In this document: in pieces, positions 34,624-42,511 of the stretch
How the letters are laid out: each line of letters starts with the position of its first letter
Numbering within the stretch: position 1 is the stretch's first letter
Assembly (NCBI GenBank): GCA_947456825.1
Contig: CANGTM010000008.1
Coordinates: 1 to 45,436 of the forward strand
Reading direction: 5' to 3'
DNA from: Chitinophagaceae bacterium
GTDB taxonomy: Bacteria > Bacteroidota > Bacteroidia > Chitinophagales > Chitinophagaceae
Length of the DNA stretch: 45,436 nucleotides
Translations under genes and position numbers: made by a program
The notes under the pieces: generated by a model
Database searches by the model: none
Seen by the model: the letters and a program-made list of their open reading frames with translations, nothing else
Told to the model about the DNA's origin: nothing

Positions 34624-34651
34624 CAAAGATGATGAATTTAAAATACATTTG
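34624..34651. promoter_or_regulatory. Overlapping divergent -7 elements of folK and the ABC permease
   Basis: On the plus strand TACATTTG (34644-34651) ends five bases before the permease ATG. On the minus strand CATCTTTG (34624-34631) ends six bases before the folK ATG. Start codons are only 39 bp apart, so both promoters must overlap. Confidence 0.45.
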
Positions 34652-34656
34652 CGGGA

Positions 34657-35775
34657 ATGTCAACACAACCGACGCCTACCTACAGCCAGTTGACCGCGCT
34701 ACTATCCATGACCCGGGCAGGATTCAGGGCCATATTTGCCAATCCTATTGCGATCGTCTTTAGTGTTATTTTCCCTATTGTTTTTGTTTTGATATTCTCT
34801 GCCTTTGGTTCGGGAGGTAGTCCTACGTACAAGATCTCCGTATTGCCCGGGTCCGATACGATCAATACTTTTTACCAGGCCCTTCGGCAGAATCCGGCGG
34901 TAGAGTTGGTCAGCTTTTCAGATACTGTAAAATTGCAGCAAGCGTTAGTAAAGGGAAAGCTTACCGGAACTCTTCTTTTGACCGGTAAGACCGCTACCGA
35001 TACCACGCAAGCCTCGCTTCGTGTTCAATTCTTTTCTACCACGGCCAGTGGTCCCACCATCGGGCCTTTTTTGAATTTACTCGATTATATCCGTCTTCAG
35101 GGGTTGGCGGCCTCACTCCCCGGGGGAGGGGTAAGCATTGATCGTCCTGTCATACGCGAGGTAAGAAAGTATCTTCCTATCGATTTTGTACTACCGGGTC
35201 AGTTGGGTTTTTCGATCTTGTTCTCCACACTTTTTGGAATTGCATTCACTTTTTACGGATTGCGGGAGCAAGGGGTTCTCAAGCGCTTCTTTGCTACGCC
35301 CATACACCGTATCAATATTCTAATAGGAATCGGCATAAGCCGTATTTTCTTTCAGCTGCTTAGTGTGCTTGTGTTGCTGCTATTTGGTCATTGGGTGCTG
35401 GACTTTACACTGCAGAACGGATGGATAAGTATGGTGCAGATCGGCTCGTTTACGGTGCTGATGTTACTGCTTTTGATGGGAGTAGGGCTTATCTTTAGCA
35501 GTATTGCCAAGACCGATGCCACCATTCCTCTTTTGATCAATCTGTTTGCCTTGCCTCAAATGTTACTTTCGGGTACTTTCTTCTCAGTAGAGGTCTTTCC
35601 ACCTTGGCTCCAACGTATTTGCGAAGTATTGCCCCTCAAGCAATTCAATGATGCCGTCAGAAAAATTTCCTTTGAAGGGTTAGGGTGGCTCGATTGCGGA
35701 AAGGAGTTAGGTGTTCTGTTGCTTTGGTTGGTGCTTGTATATGCGCTGCTGTCTAGGCTGCTTCGTTGGGAATAA
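34657..35775 (+). CDS. ABC-2 type transporter permease
   Basis: The 372-residue protein has the ABC-2 layout: one N-terminal membrane helix (about 30-52), a large extracytoplasmic domain (about 55-190), then five hydrophobic segments between about 195 and 370, with the C-terminal motif PLKQFNDAVRKISFEG. It is of the YhhJ/drug-exporter permease kind. No ATP-binding subunit is encoded next to it; only an SRPBCC gene follows. The ATPase must be elsewhere or shared. A TACATTTG box sits five bases before its ATG. Confidence 0.88.
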   Translation: MSTQPTPTYSQLTALLSMTRAGFRAIFANPIAIVFSVIFPIVFVLIFSAFGSGGSPTYKISVLPGSDTINTFYQALRQNPAVELVSFSDTVKLQQALVKGKLTGTLLLTGKTATDTTQASLRVQFFSTTASGPTIGPFLNLLDYIRLQGLAASLPGGGVSIDRPVIREVRKYLPIDFVLPGQLGFSILFSTLFGIAFTFYGLREQGVLKRFFATPIHRINILIGIGISRIFFQLLSVLVLLLFGHWVLDFTLQNGWISMVQIGSFTVLMLLLLMGVGLIFSSIAKTDATIPLLINLFALPQMLLSGTFFSVEVFPPWLQRICEVLPLKQFNDAVRKISFEGLGWLDCGKELGVLLLWLVLVYALLSRLLRWE

Positions 35776-35786
35776 GCTCTTCTATT

Positions 35787-36299
35787 ATGCGTAGTGTATT
35801 ATTTTTTTTGGTGAGTCTGCTGATCTTGTTTCTGTTAATAACATGCATTGGCTTGTTTTTTCCCGCGCGTGTAACCATATCAAGAGCGGTCGATATTTCG
35901 GCGTCTCGTTCGACTGTTTACCCCTTTCTTTCCGATCCGTCTCGTTGGGGACAATGGTTTCCCGGGGCGGCTAACTGGCCGCTGGTCAACATAGGGGATC
36001 GTGCGGCAGGTATCGCAACGCCCAATGGCAATTCACTCTTGATAAAGCCACAAAACGACAGCACAGTTTTGGTACAAGGTCTGCAGGCGGCTTCCATAGA
36101 CGGGGACATGGGTTTCAAGCTGATTGGATCGCAGGCGGACCCTCATGTAACCGTTCAGTGGTACATGAATTTTTATTTCGACTGGTATCCGTGGGAGCGA
36201 TTTTCGAGTCTGCTACTCGAAAAAAAATATGGAGCCTACATGGAACAGGGGTTAAAACAACTAGACGAGCGCATTCAATCGGATGCTCGTAGAAACTGA
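35787..36299 (+). CDS. Membrane-anchored SRPBCC (START-like) family protein
   Basis: ATG at 35787 gives 170 residues with an N-terminal membrane helix (about 3-24) followed by an SRPBCC domain: VTISRAVDISASRSTVYPFLSDPSRWGQW is the classic first strand and helix. The last helix YGAYMEQGLKQLDERI closes the fold. Such domains bind hydrophobic ligands in a cavity; the ligand is unknown. A TTG at 35766 would overlap the permease gene. The C-terminal 25 bp overlap the 3' end of convergent queG. Confidence 0.83.
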   Translation: MRSVLFFLVSLLILFLLITCIGLFFPARVTISRAVDISASRSTVYPFLSDPSRWGQWFPGAANWPLVNIGDRAAGIATPNGNSLLIKPQNDSTVLVQGLQAASIDGDMGFKLIGSQADPHVTVQWYMNFYFDWYPWERFSSLLLEKKYGAYMEQGLKQLDERIQSDARRN

Positions 36300-37210
36300 A
36301 GATTTCGCATGATCCCTTTGTGACCGGGCCGCAGGAGGGCCGAGTCTTTGAACGTTTTTTTAAAGGTCTCTTCGGTCATCGTTATCCACTCTTGGTTGCT
36401 GAGGTTCAGTATTTCCGGAAGTGGCAAAAAGTCTGGTTCGCGGTTGGGGGTGCTAAATCGATTCCATGGGCAAACGGTTTGGCACGTATCACAACCGAAC
36501 ATCCATCCATCCATTTTTCCTTGCGCTTCTGTAGGTAGTAGCTGATCCTTTAGTTCGATGGTGTAATACGATATGCATTGCTGCGCCGCGATCGTCTTGT
36601 CGGGTAAGATGGCATCGGTAGGGCAGGCATCGATGCAACGCGTACAACTACCGCAGTAATCTTTTGCGAATGGATCGTCATAGTCCAATAAAAGATCGGT
36701 GATTAGCGTAGCGATAAAAAAGAAGGAGCCGCTCTTTTTGTTAATTAGATTACCGTTTTTTCCCACCCATCCCAATCCACTGCGCAAGGCCCAGCTTCGT
36801 TCCAGCACCGGAGCCGAATCGACAAAGCCACGTCCGGTGATGGCACCTATCTTTTCTTGCAACTCAGCCAGTAATTGGTGCAGCTTCGACTTGATAACGT
36901 AGTGATAGTCCTTACCCCAGGCGTAGGAAGCGATCTTGGGAGACGCTGGCGATTGTCGTTCGTTGGGAAAGTAATTCATTAGCATCGTGATCACCGATCG
37001 GGCGCCCGGTACCAGGCGGGTTGGATCTACACGCAGGTCAAAATGATTTTCCATGTACTTCATTTTGCCATGCATTCCTTGGTGCAGCCATTTTTCGAGA
37101 CGACGGGCATCCTCATCCAGTGGCATCGCCTTGGCTATGCCGCAGTACGAGAAACCCAGCCGCAGGGCTGTTTCCTTGACCAGCCGTGTATGTTGCGATA
37201 AAGATTGCAC
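36275..37210 (-). CDS. queG: Epoxyqueuosine reductase
   Basis: QueG reduces epoxyqueuosine to queuosine in tRNA wobble position 34, using a cobalamin cofactor and two [4Fe-4S] clusters. The 311-residue protein shows RVDPTRLVPGARSVI, the GRGFVDSAPVLERSWALRSGLGW block, and both ferredoxin-type motifs, CGSCTRCIDACP and CDTCQTVCPWN. The start is GTG at 37210; an ATG is not available near it. It follows the serine-hydrolase-like gene by 12 bp and its 3' end overlaps the SRPBCC gene. Confidence 0.96.
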   Translation of the reverse strand: MQSLSQHTRLVKETALRLGFSYCGIAKAMPLDEDARRLEKWLHQGMHGKMKYMENHFDLRVDPTRLVPGARSVITMLMNYFPNERQSPASPKIASYAWGKDYHYVIKSKLHQLLAELQEKIGAITGRGFVDSAPVLERSWALRSGLGWVGKNGNLINKKSGSFFFIATLITDLLLDYDDPFAKDYCGSCTRCIDACPTDAILPDKTIAAQQCISYYTIELKDQLLPTEAQGKMDGWMFGCDTCQTVCPWNRFSTPNREPDFLPLPEILNLSNQEWITMTEETFKKTFKDSALLRPGHKGIMRNLQFLRASD

Positions 37211-37222
37211 GTTGATGCGCTG

Positions 37223-38308
37223 TTACTGGCAACGGTCGCTCCACTGACGATCGATGAGGGCTTTCATCTCTTGGTGCAGACCGGATTTGTCTTCTTTTAA
37301 TTTATTTTTTGTGATGACCAGGTAAACGTAACCACGGCAGCGGTCTATCATGGACCATCCTCCGTACAGCCCTGGTGCGCATAGCGCCGAGGAGATGCCG
37401 TTCTTTTCTTCCGGTACCCAGGCCCCGTTCGCATAACCGAAGGACTGCCCCTTTAGTGGTGTGTAGGCCACTTTTGAGGCGGGTGCCTGAAGTTGGAGCA
37501 ACGCATTGACGGATGTCTCTGTCAAAAAGGAGGCCTGGTTTACTTTACCTTTTTGGAGCAACATGCGAAGAAATTTTAGATAGTCTTCGGCCGTTGATTG
37601 CGCTCCTGCCGACGGATCGAGGGCAGCTCCGCTCAGGTCCGTGAAACTAGTGCGCCTCATGCCTAGCGGTGTCAGCAGTTTTGATTTGATGAGTATATCG
37701 AATTTCTTTTTGGTGACTACCTCCGCTATACGACCTGCTATATTGATGCCAACAGACGAGCTGTACCAGCATTCTGTTCCCGGCTTGGTGCGGATGGTCA
37801 GTTTAACGAGATCGTTGACCTCTTCTTCGAGCGAAGTATATTTTTTTCGTTGTCCCTGACTAAGCGATCTGTCTTTGGGTTCAATGCCTGTCATTTGACT
37901 CAGGCAATGCCGGATGGTGATGTAGCCTTTAAAATACTTGCCGAACTCGGGTAGGTATTTTTGCACCGGATCGTCAATGCTAAGTTTTCCCTCCTCGGCC
38001 AGTTTAAACAGTAATGCCGCGGTCAACCACTGGCTACTTAAGAAAATAGGGGCCTGCGATTTGGCGGTAAATGTCTTTGACTCCATCACCAGCAGGGTGC
38101 TATCCGTAGAGGCGAGCACGAATACGAAGTCATCCTCTAATTCTTTGGCATTGGCGTTCATCTTGGCTTTAACGGCCGTCCAGTCAGGCTGGGCATGCAG
38201 GCGTAGCGGCGGCTGCAACAATAGCAGAAAAATCAGTCCGCGTATGACGTTCGTGCAGATACGGGAGTAAAAAAATGACAAACTTTCTGTTCGGGAGCTG
38301 GATATCAT
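37223..38308 (-). CDS. Class C beta-lactamase-like protein, catalytic SxxK lost
   Basis: ATG at 38308 gives 361 residues with a signal peptide ending LHAQ (about residue 40). The fold is clearly that of serine hydrolases of the beta-lactamase class C group: LTAALLFKLAEEGKLSIDDPVQKYLPEF and TIRHCLSQMTGIEP are the standard segments. The catalytic tetrad SxxK, which should precede WLTAA, reads LSSQ (90-93), so both the nucleophilic serine and the lysine are replaced. The YxN motif is YSS (182-184). It is probably a non-catalytic binding protein in the periplasm. The upstream frame reaches a TTG at 38368. queG follows 12 bp downstream. Confidence 0.85.
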   Translation of the reverse strand: MISSSRTESLSFFYSRICTNVIRGLIFLLLLQPPLRLHAQPDWTAVKAKMNANAKELEDDFVFVLASTDSTLLVMESKTFTAKSQAPIFLSSQWLTAALLFKLAEEGKLSIDDPVQKYLPEFGKYFKGYITIRHCLSQMTGIEPKDRSLSQGQRKKYTSLEEEVNDLVKLTIRTKPGTECWYSSSVGINIAGRIAEVVTKKKFDILIKSKLLTPLGMRRTSFTDLSGAALDPSAGAQSTAEDYLKFLRMLLQKGKVNQASFLTETSVNALLQLQAPASKVAYTPLKGQSFGYANGAWVPEEKNGISSALCAPGLYGGWSMIDRCRGYVYLVITKNKLKEDKSGLHQEMKALIDRQWSDRCQ

Positions 38309-38390
38309 TTGCTGAATGATTTTTGCGGAGGTTAGGTAGCCGAACGGCCTGTTAACATAAAAGTACAAACTAAAAAACTATCATACTGTC

Positions 38391-41012
38391 ATGAATTTAT
38401 CCAATTACACTATCAAAGCGGCCGAAGTCATACAGCAGGCCCAGCAGTTGGCTTTCAATGCCCGTCACCTCTCCATAGAGACGGAGCATTTGCTAAAGGC
38501 TTTGTTGGATCAGGTGGATTCACCTGTGGAATATCTGCTCAAAAAAAATAATGTTACGGTCAATGTGCTACAGACCAAATTGCAAGAGCTGATGATTGCA
38601 TTGCCTCGCACCGAGGGAGAGCCTGCTCAGCAAATCAGCCGCGAGGGAAATAATGTATTGTTGCGGGCCGGGGCAGTGTTAACGAATTTTCAGGATGAGT
38701 TCATTACGCCCGAGCATCTATTGTTGGCCTTGGTGCAAGGCAACGATTCCACGGCTAAGTTACTTCGTAATGCCGGGCTGACCGAGCAAGGGTTGACTGC
38801 CGCCATCAGGGAGCTGCGCAAAGGGGCAAAAGTTACTTCCTCTACTCAAGAGCAGTCATTTCAGGCGCTCGAGAAATACGCGCGTAATCTGAACGAAGAG
38901 GCCCGCCGCGGAAAGCTCGACCCGGTGATCGGAAGAGACGATGAGATAAGAAGGACCTTGCACATTCTTTCTCGTCGCACAAAGAATAACCCCATTTTAG
39001 TGGGAGAGCCCGGTGTCGGAAAGACCGCTATCGCAGAAGGTATCGCCCATCGAATTGTCAATGGGGACGTTCCCGAGAACCTACGGTCTAAGTTGATCTA
39101 CGCACTTGATATGGGCCAGCTGATCGCCGGGGCCAAGTATAAAGGGGAGTTCGAAGAACGATTGAAGGCAGTAGTAAGGGAGGTGGGGCAATCTGAGGGG
39201 GAGATCATTCTTTTTATCGATGAGATCCATACGCTGGTAGGTGCCGGTGGAGGCGAGGGGGCCATGGATGCCGCCAATATATTAAAACCTGCCCTTGCCC
39301 GTGGGGAGTTGAGGGCTGTGGGTGCCACAACGCTTAACGAATACCAGAAGTATTTTGAAAAAGACAAAGCACTTGAGCGGCGGTTTCAGAAAGTATTGAT
39401 CGAGGAGCCTTCTCCAGAAGATGCTATTTCTATTTTGCGTGGATTGAAGGATCGCTATGAGACACACCATCACGTTCGTATCAAAGATGAAGCGATTATT
39501 GCGGCTGTCGAGTTATCGCACCGCTATATCACCGATCGCTTCTTGCCTGATAAGGCCATTGATTTGATCGATGAAAGTGCTGCCAAGTTACGTCTCGAGA
39601 TGAACTCTATGCCAGAGGAATTGGATACGCTTGAAAGGCAGATCCGACAACTCGAAATAGAGCGAGAGGCTATCAAGCGAGAGAACGACGAGGCAAAATT
39701 AAAAGAGCTGAGTACCGAGCTAGCCAATCTGGCCGTACAGCGCGACACGATCAAGGCCAAATGGACCGAAGAGAAAGAATTGGTCGAGCAATTGCAGTCT
39801 GCCAAGGCAACGGTAGAACAGCTTCGTCAAGCTGCCGAGCGGGCCGAACGGGAGGGCGATTACGGAAAGGTGGCCGAAATTCGGTATGGAAAGATCAAGG
39901 AGCAAGAGAAAATTATTGAAGCGCTTAGCGAACAACTTAGCCAGACGGCCGAAAAGCGGCTGTTGAAAGAAGAGGTGGATGCAGAGGATATTGCAGAGAC
40001 CGTAGCAAAGGCCACCGGCATTCCGGTTAGCCGTATGATGCAGTCCGATAGAGAAAAGCTGCTGCATCTCGAGACGGAGTTACACCAGCGGGTGGTAGGG
40101 CAAGAGGAAGCTATTACCGCTGTGGCCGATGCTATTCGTCGCAGCAGGGCCGGGTTACAAGATCCTAAAAAGCCAATTGGATCGTTTGTGTTCCTGGGTA
40201 CCACCGGTGTTGGAAAAACAGAGTTGGCAAAGGCGCTCGCCGAGTTGTTGTTTGATGACGAGGCGATGCTTACCCGCATTGACATGAGTGAGTATCAGGA
40301 GAAGCATACGGTGAGCCGACTGGTCGGAGCCCCTCCGGGTTATGTAGGATACGAAGAAGGGGGGCAATTGACCGAGGCCGTGCGGCGTAAGCCCTATAGT
40401 GTATTACTACTGGATGAGATAGAAAAAGCGCATCCCGACGTTTGGAATATTTTATTGCAAGTCCTCGATGACGGAAGACTGACCGATAGCAAAGGCCGTG
40501 TAGTTAATTTCAGGAACACGATCATCATAATGACCTCTAATATCGGTAGCCACCTGATCATGGATGCATTTGAATCGGTACGTGAAGAGAGCCAATTCGA
40601 AGAGGCCATGCTCAAGGCAAAAGAAGAGGTGATGTTACTGCTGCGACAGACCATTCGACCCGAGTTGCTAAACCGGATCGACGAGATCATCATGTTCAAT
40701 CCATTGCTTCGCAAAGAGATCATCGGTATCGTGCAGATCCAGCTGGAAGCGCTTAAAAAGATGTTGCACCACGCTGGCATTACCATCGATTTTAGCGACT
40801 ACGCGCTTCGATATCTGGCCGTGCAAGGATTCGATCCGCAGTTTGGGGCCAGACCTTTAAAGCGACTCATTCAAAAGGAGATCACCAACCCGCTTAGCAA
40901 AAAAATGCTGGCCGGCGAAATCGACAAATCGGCCCCCGTGCTGGTAGACGTTTTTGACAACACGGTGGTCTTTCGCAGTGGCGTGACCAAGGTCATAGGC
41001 CTGCTTCCGTAG
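38391..41012 (+). CDS. clpB: ATP-dependent chaperone ClpB
   Basis: This AAA+ disaggregase of 873 residues works with DnaK to rescue aggregated proteins. It has the N-domain repeats (1-145), the first ATPase with Walker A GEPGVGKT (205-212) and [11 protein letters not shown], the middle coiled-coil domain (about 410-530) that distinguishes ClpB from ClpA and ClpC, and the second ATPase with GTTGVGKT (603-610). All motifs are intact. The start [13 protein letters not shown] is standard. I do not see a CIRCE or other heat-shock element in the 80 bp upstream. Confidence 0.98.
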   Translation: MNLSNYTIKAAEVIQQAQQLAFNARHLSIETEHLLKALLDQVDSPVEYLLKKNNVTVNVLQTKLQELMIALPRTEGEPAQQISREGNNVLLRAGAVLTNFQDEFITPEHLLLALVQGNDSTAKLLRNAGLTEQGLTAAIRELRKGAKVTSSTQEQSFQALEKYARNLNEEARRGKLDPVIGRDDEIRRTLHILSRRTKNNPILVGEPGVGKTAIAEGIAHRIVNGDVPENLRSKLIYALDMGQLIAGAKYKGEFEERLKAVVREVGQSEGEIILFIDEIHTLVGAGGGEGAMDAANILKPALARGELRAVGATTLNEYQKYFEKDKALERRFQKVLIEEPSPEDAISILRGLKDRYETHHHVRIKDEAIIAAVELSHRYITDRFLPDKAIDLIDESAAKLRLEMNSMPEELDTLERQIRQLEIEREAIKRENDEAKLKELSTELANLAVQRDTIKAKWTEEKELVEQLQSAKATVEQLRQAAERAEREGDYGKVAEIRYGKIKEQEKIIEALSEQLSQTAEKRLLKEEVDAEDIAETVAKATGIPVSRMMQSDREKLLHLETELHQRVVGQEEAITAVADAIRRSRAGLQDPKKPIGSFVFLGTTGVGKTELAKALAELLFDDEAMLTRIDMSEYQEKHTVSRLVGAPPGYVGYEEGGQLTEAVRRKPYSVLLLDEIEKAHPDVWNILLQVLDDGRLTDSKGRVVNFRNTIIIMTSNIGSHLIMDAFESVREESQFEEAMLKAKEEVMLLLRQTIRPELLNRIDEIIMFNPLLRKEIIGIVQIQLEALKKMLHHAGITIDFSDYALRYLAVQGFDPQFGARPLKRLIQKEITNPLSKKMLAGEIDKSAPVLVDVFDNTVVFRSGVTKVIGLLP

Positions 41013-41176
41013 TCTGATTAATTTGTGGATGGCTAGGGTGGGGTGGCTTCGGTTTTATTCGCGCAGGGGTTATTACTTAATGTGATGATATTCTTTGCAA
41101 ATCACTGAAAATCAATATTTCTGTTGAAAAATGTTAAATATATTATAAGCGGTGGTTAAACGGGATAAAAACCCCC

Positions 41177-41275
41177 TATCTTTAGCCGCAGCCGGGTTGC
41201 AAAAAAAGATTGGTGCAAGTGCTCAACCCAAAACACTAACAGTTGTTATTATATATGGTCGGTTGTCTAACCGAC
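41177..41275 (+). promoter_or_regulatory. Promoter-like box and structured leader before the DsbA-like gene
   Basis: The 276-bp gap between clpB and the next gene holds no gene. A TATCTTTA box at 41177-41184 is a plausible -7 element and would give a leader of about 100 nt. The leader has GGGTTG (41193-41198) and CAACCC (41224-41229) able to pair across 25 nt, and a perfect stem-loop GTCGGTT-GTCT-AACCGAC at 41258-41275 that ends 13 bases before the ATG, where it could affect ribosome access. Confidence 0.45.
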
Positions 41276-41288
41276 AAAACAAAACAAG

Positions 41289-41918
41289 ATGGCATTCAAA
41301 AAGGACGATGTTGTAATTATAGAGCCCCGCGAGATCTTCGTGGGCAAGAAAGATGCGCCCGTGACGTTAATGGAATTCGGTGAATATGAGAGCGAGGAAT
41401 GTGCCAAGGTCAACGAGGTGGTCAAGCAATTGTTAGAGGAGTTCGAGGGAAAGATAAAATTTCAATTTAGACATTTTCCACTGACCTTAATTCACCAGCG
41501 CAGTCTGAAGGCCAGTGAATCTGCCGTGGCAGCAGCGCAAGAGGGAAAGTTCTGGGAAATGCACAATGTTCTTTTCAGTAACCGTAGAAATCTGGGTACC
41601 ACCAGTCTAAAGTTGCACAGCAAGGAAGCAGGCGTCAAGAATAAAAAATTTCTGGACGATCTGGTCAACGGTGTCTACGGATGGCAAGTGCAAGACGATC
41701 TTAAGGAAGGGATCAACCGAGGAGTAAAAGATCTGCCCGCCTTTTTTATCAATGATGTTCCTTTTTCCGGTAAGCCCACCTTTGCTAATCTGAGCGCAGC
41801 TATTCAATCTGCCCTCAAAAAATCAAAGACCAAGGCCCCGGTAAAAAAGGCTGTCATTCAGCCAACGGCCAAGCGAGCTCCTTCTAAGGCCGTTGTCAAG
41901 CAAAAGCAACGAGCCTGA
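41289..41918 (+). CDS. DsbA-like thioredoxin-fold protein lacking the nucleophilic cysteine, with basic tail
   Basis: The 209-residue protein has the DsbA/DSBA-family fold: strand DAPVTLMEFGEYES, the helix after it, FRHFPLTLIHQRSLKASESAVAA, a cis-proline loop DLPAFFIN (P150) and a closing helix. The redox motif CxxC reads SEEC (35-38), so the first, attacking cysteine is Ser and the protein is unlikely to be an oxidoreductase. There is no signal peptide, so it is probably cytoplasmic. From 177 on is a tail with 10 Lys and 2 Arg in 33 residues plus Ala and Pro, like histone H1-type tails, suggesting nucleic acid or acidic protein binding. Confidence 0.85.
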   Translation: MAFKKDDVVIIEPREIFVGKKDAPVTLMEFGEYESEECAKVNEVVKQLLEEFEGKIKFQFRHFPLTLIHQRSLKASESAVAAAQEGKFWEMHNVLFSNRRNLGTTSLKLHSKEAGVKNKKFLDDLVNGVYGWQVQDDLKEGINRGVKDLPAFFINDVPFSGKPTFANLSAAIQSALKKSKTKAPVKKAVIQPTAKRAPSKAVVKQKQRA

Positions 41919-41950
41919 TCGGCTTTTGATATTTTTTATACTAAGTCATT

Positions 41951-41980
41951 ACCGCCTTTATAAAAAAGGGCGGTTTTTTT
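41951..41980 (+). terminator. Rho-independent terminator of the DsbA-like gene
   Basis: The stem ACCGCC/GGCGGT with further A-T pairs and a one-base bulge spans 41951-41974 and is followed by a run of T residues to 41980. It is placed 32 bp after the stop codon. Confidence 0.85.
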
Positions 41981-41985
41981 ATACT

Positions 41986-42019
41986 AAAAAGCCCCCTTGA
42001 AAATTCAAGAGGGCTTTTT
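41986..42019 (-). terminator. Bidirectional terminator facing the RRM gene
   Basis: The 15-bp stem pairs 41986-42000 with 42005-42019 with one mismatch and a four-base loop. T-runs lie on both strands. It is 18 bp after the stop of the minus-strand RRM gene. Confidence 0.88.
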
Positions 42020-42037
42020 GAATAAAGACAACGCGTG

Positions 42038-42325
42038 TTACCAGCGACTATTGGAATAGTTAGCATTGCGAGCAGGTCTTTCTTCACGGGGTTTGGCAAC
42101 GGCCACGCGAATGGCACGTCCTTCTACCGTGGCACCATCCAATTCGCCAATGGCTTTTTGGGCGGCGGCATCATCAGACATTTCTACAAATCCGAAGCCC
42201 TTGCTGCGGTTCGTGTACTTGTCCATGATGATTTTGGCAGAGCTTACTTCGCCATAATCGGCAAAATAACTTCTGAGATCTTCGTCCGTTACGGCGAACG
42301 GAAGGTTCGAAACATAAATGTTCAT
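42038..42325 (-). CDS. RNA-binding protein with a single RRM domain
   Basis: The 95-residue protein is one RNA recognition motif with RNP2 IYVSNL (3-8) and RNP1 KGFGFVEM (42-49), both with the aromatic residues that stack on RNA bases. A short tail (78-95) is rich in Arg, Asn and Ser. Small RRM proteins of this type occur in cyanobacteria and Bacteroidota and may act as cold-shock-like RNA chaperones. Its leader is about 125 nt from the promoter at 42458-42488, long compared with its neighbours, which suggests post-transcriptional control. Confidence 0.95.
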   Translation of the reverse strand: MNIYVSNLPFAVTDEDLRSYFADYGEVSSAKIIMDKYTNRSKGFGFVEMSDDAAAQKAIGELDGATVEGRAIRVAVAKPREERPARNANYSNSRW

Positions 42326-42457
42326 GCAAAAAAATTAAGCATTAAAAAAACTTGAGAACAACGAAGGGGTAAAGAAGACTAACTAGTGGCGACCAGAGGC
42401 TTTGCAGTAGTACGAATCGTTCAGTTACGGACAGTCAGTTGACTCAAAATAACATGA

Positions 42458-42488
42458 CAAAGGTAAGGGTATTTAGGGTCGCCTCCAA
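42458..42488 (-). promoter_or_regulatory. Bacteroidota promoter of the RRM gene
   Basis: On the minus strand TTG (42486-42488) is followed after 20 bp by TACCTTTG (42458-42465), a perfect -7 match. The resulting leader to the ATG at 42325 is roughly 125 nt. Confidence 0.65.
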
Positions 42489-42491
42489 TTA

Positions 42492-42499
42492 TAATTTTG
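42492..42499 (+). promoter_or_regulatory. TAnnTTTG -7 element of the Mur-ligase-like gene
   Basis: TAATTTTG matches the consensus and ends 12 bases before the ATG at 42512. Its -33 region overlaps the divergent RRM promoter, so the two probably interfere. Confidence 0.5.
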
Positions 42500-42511
42500 T
42501 TTCTTTGTTTT

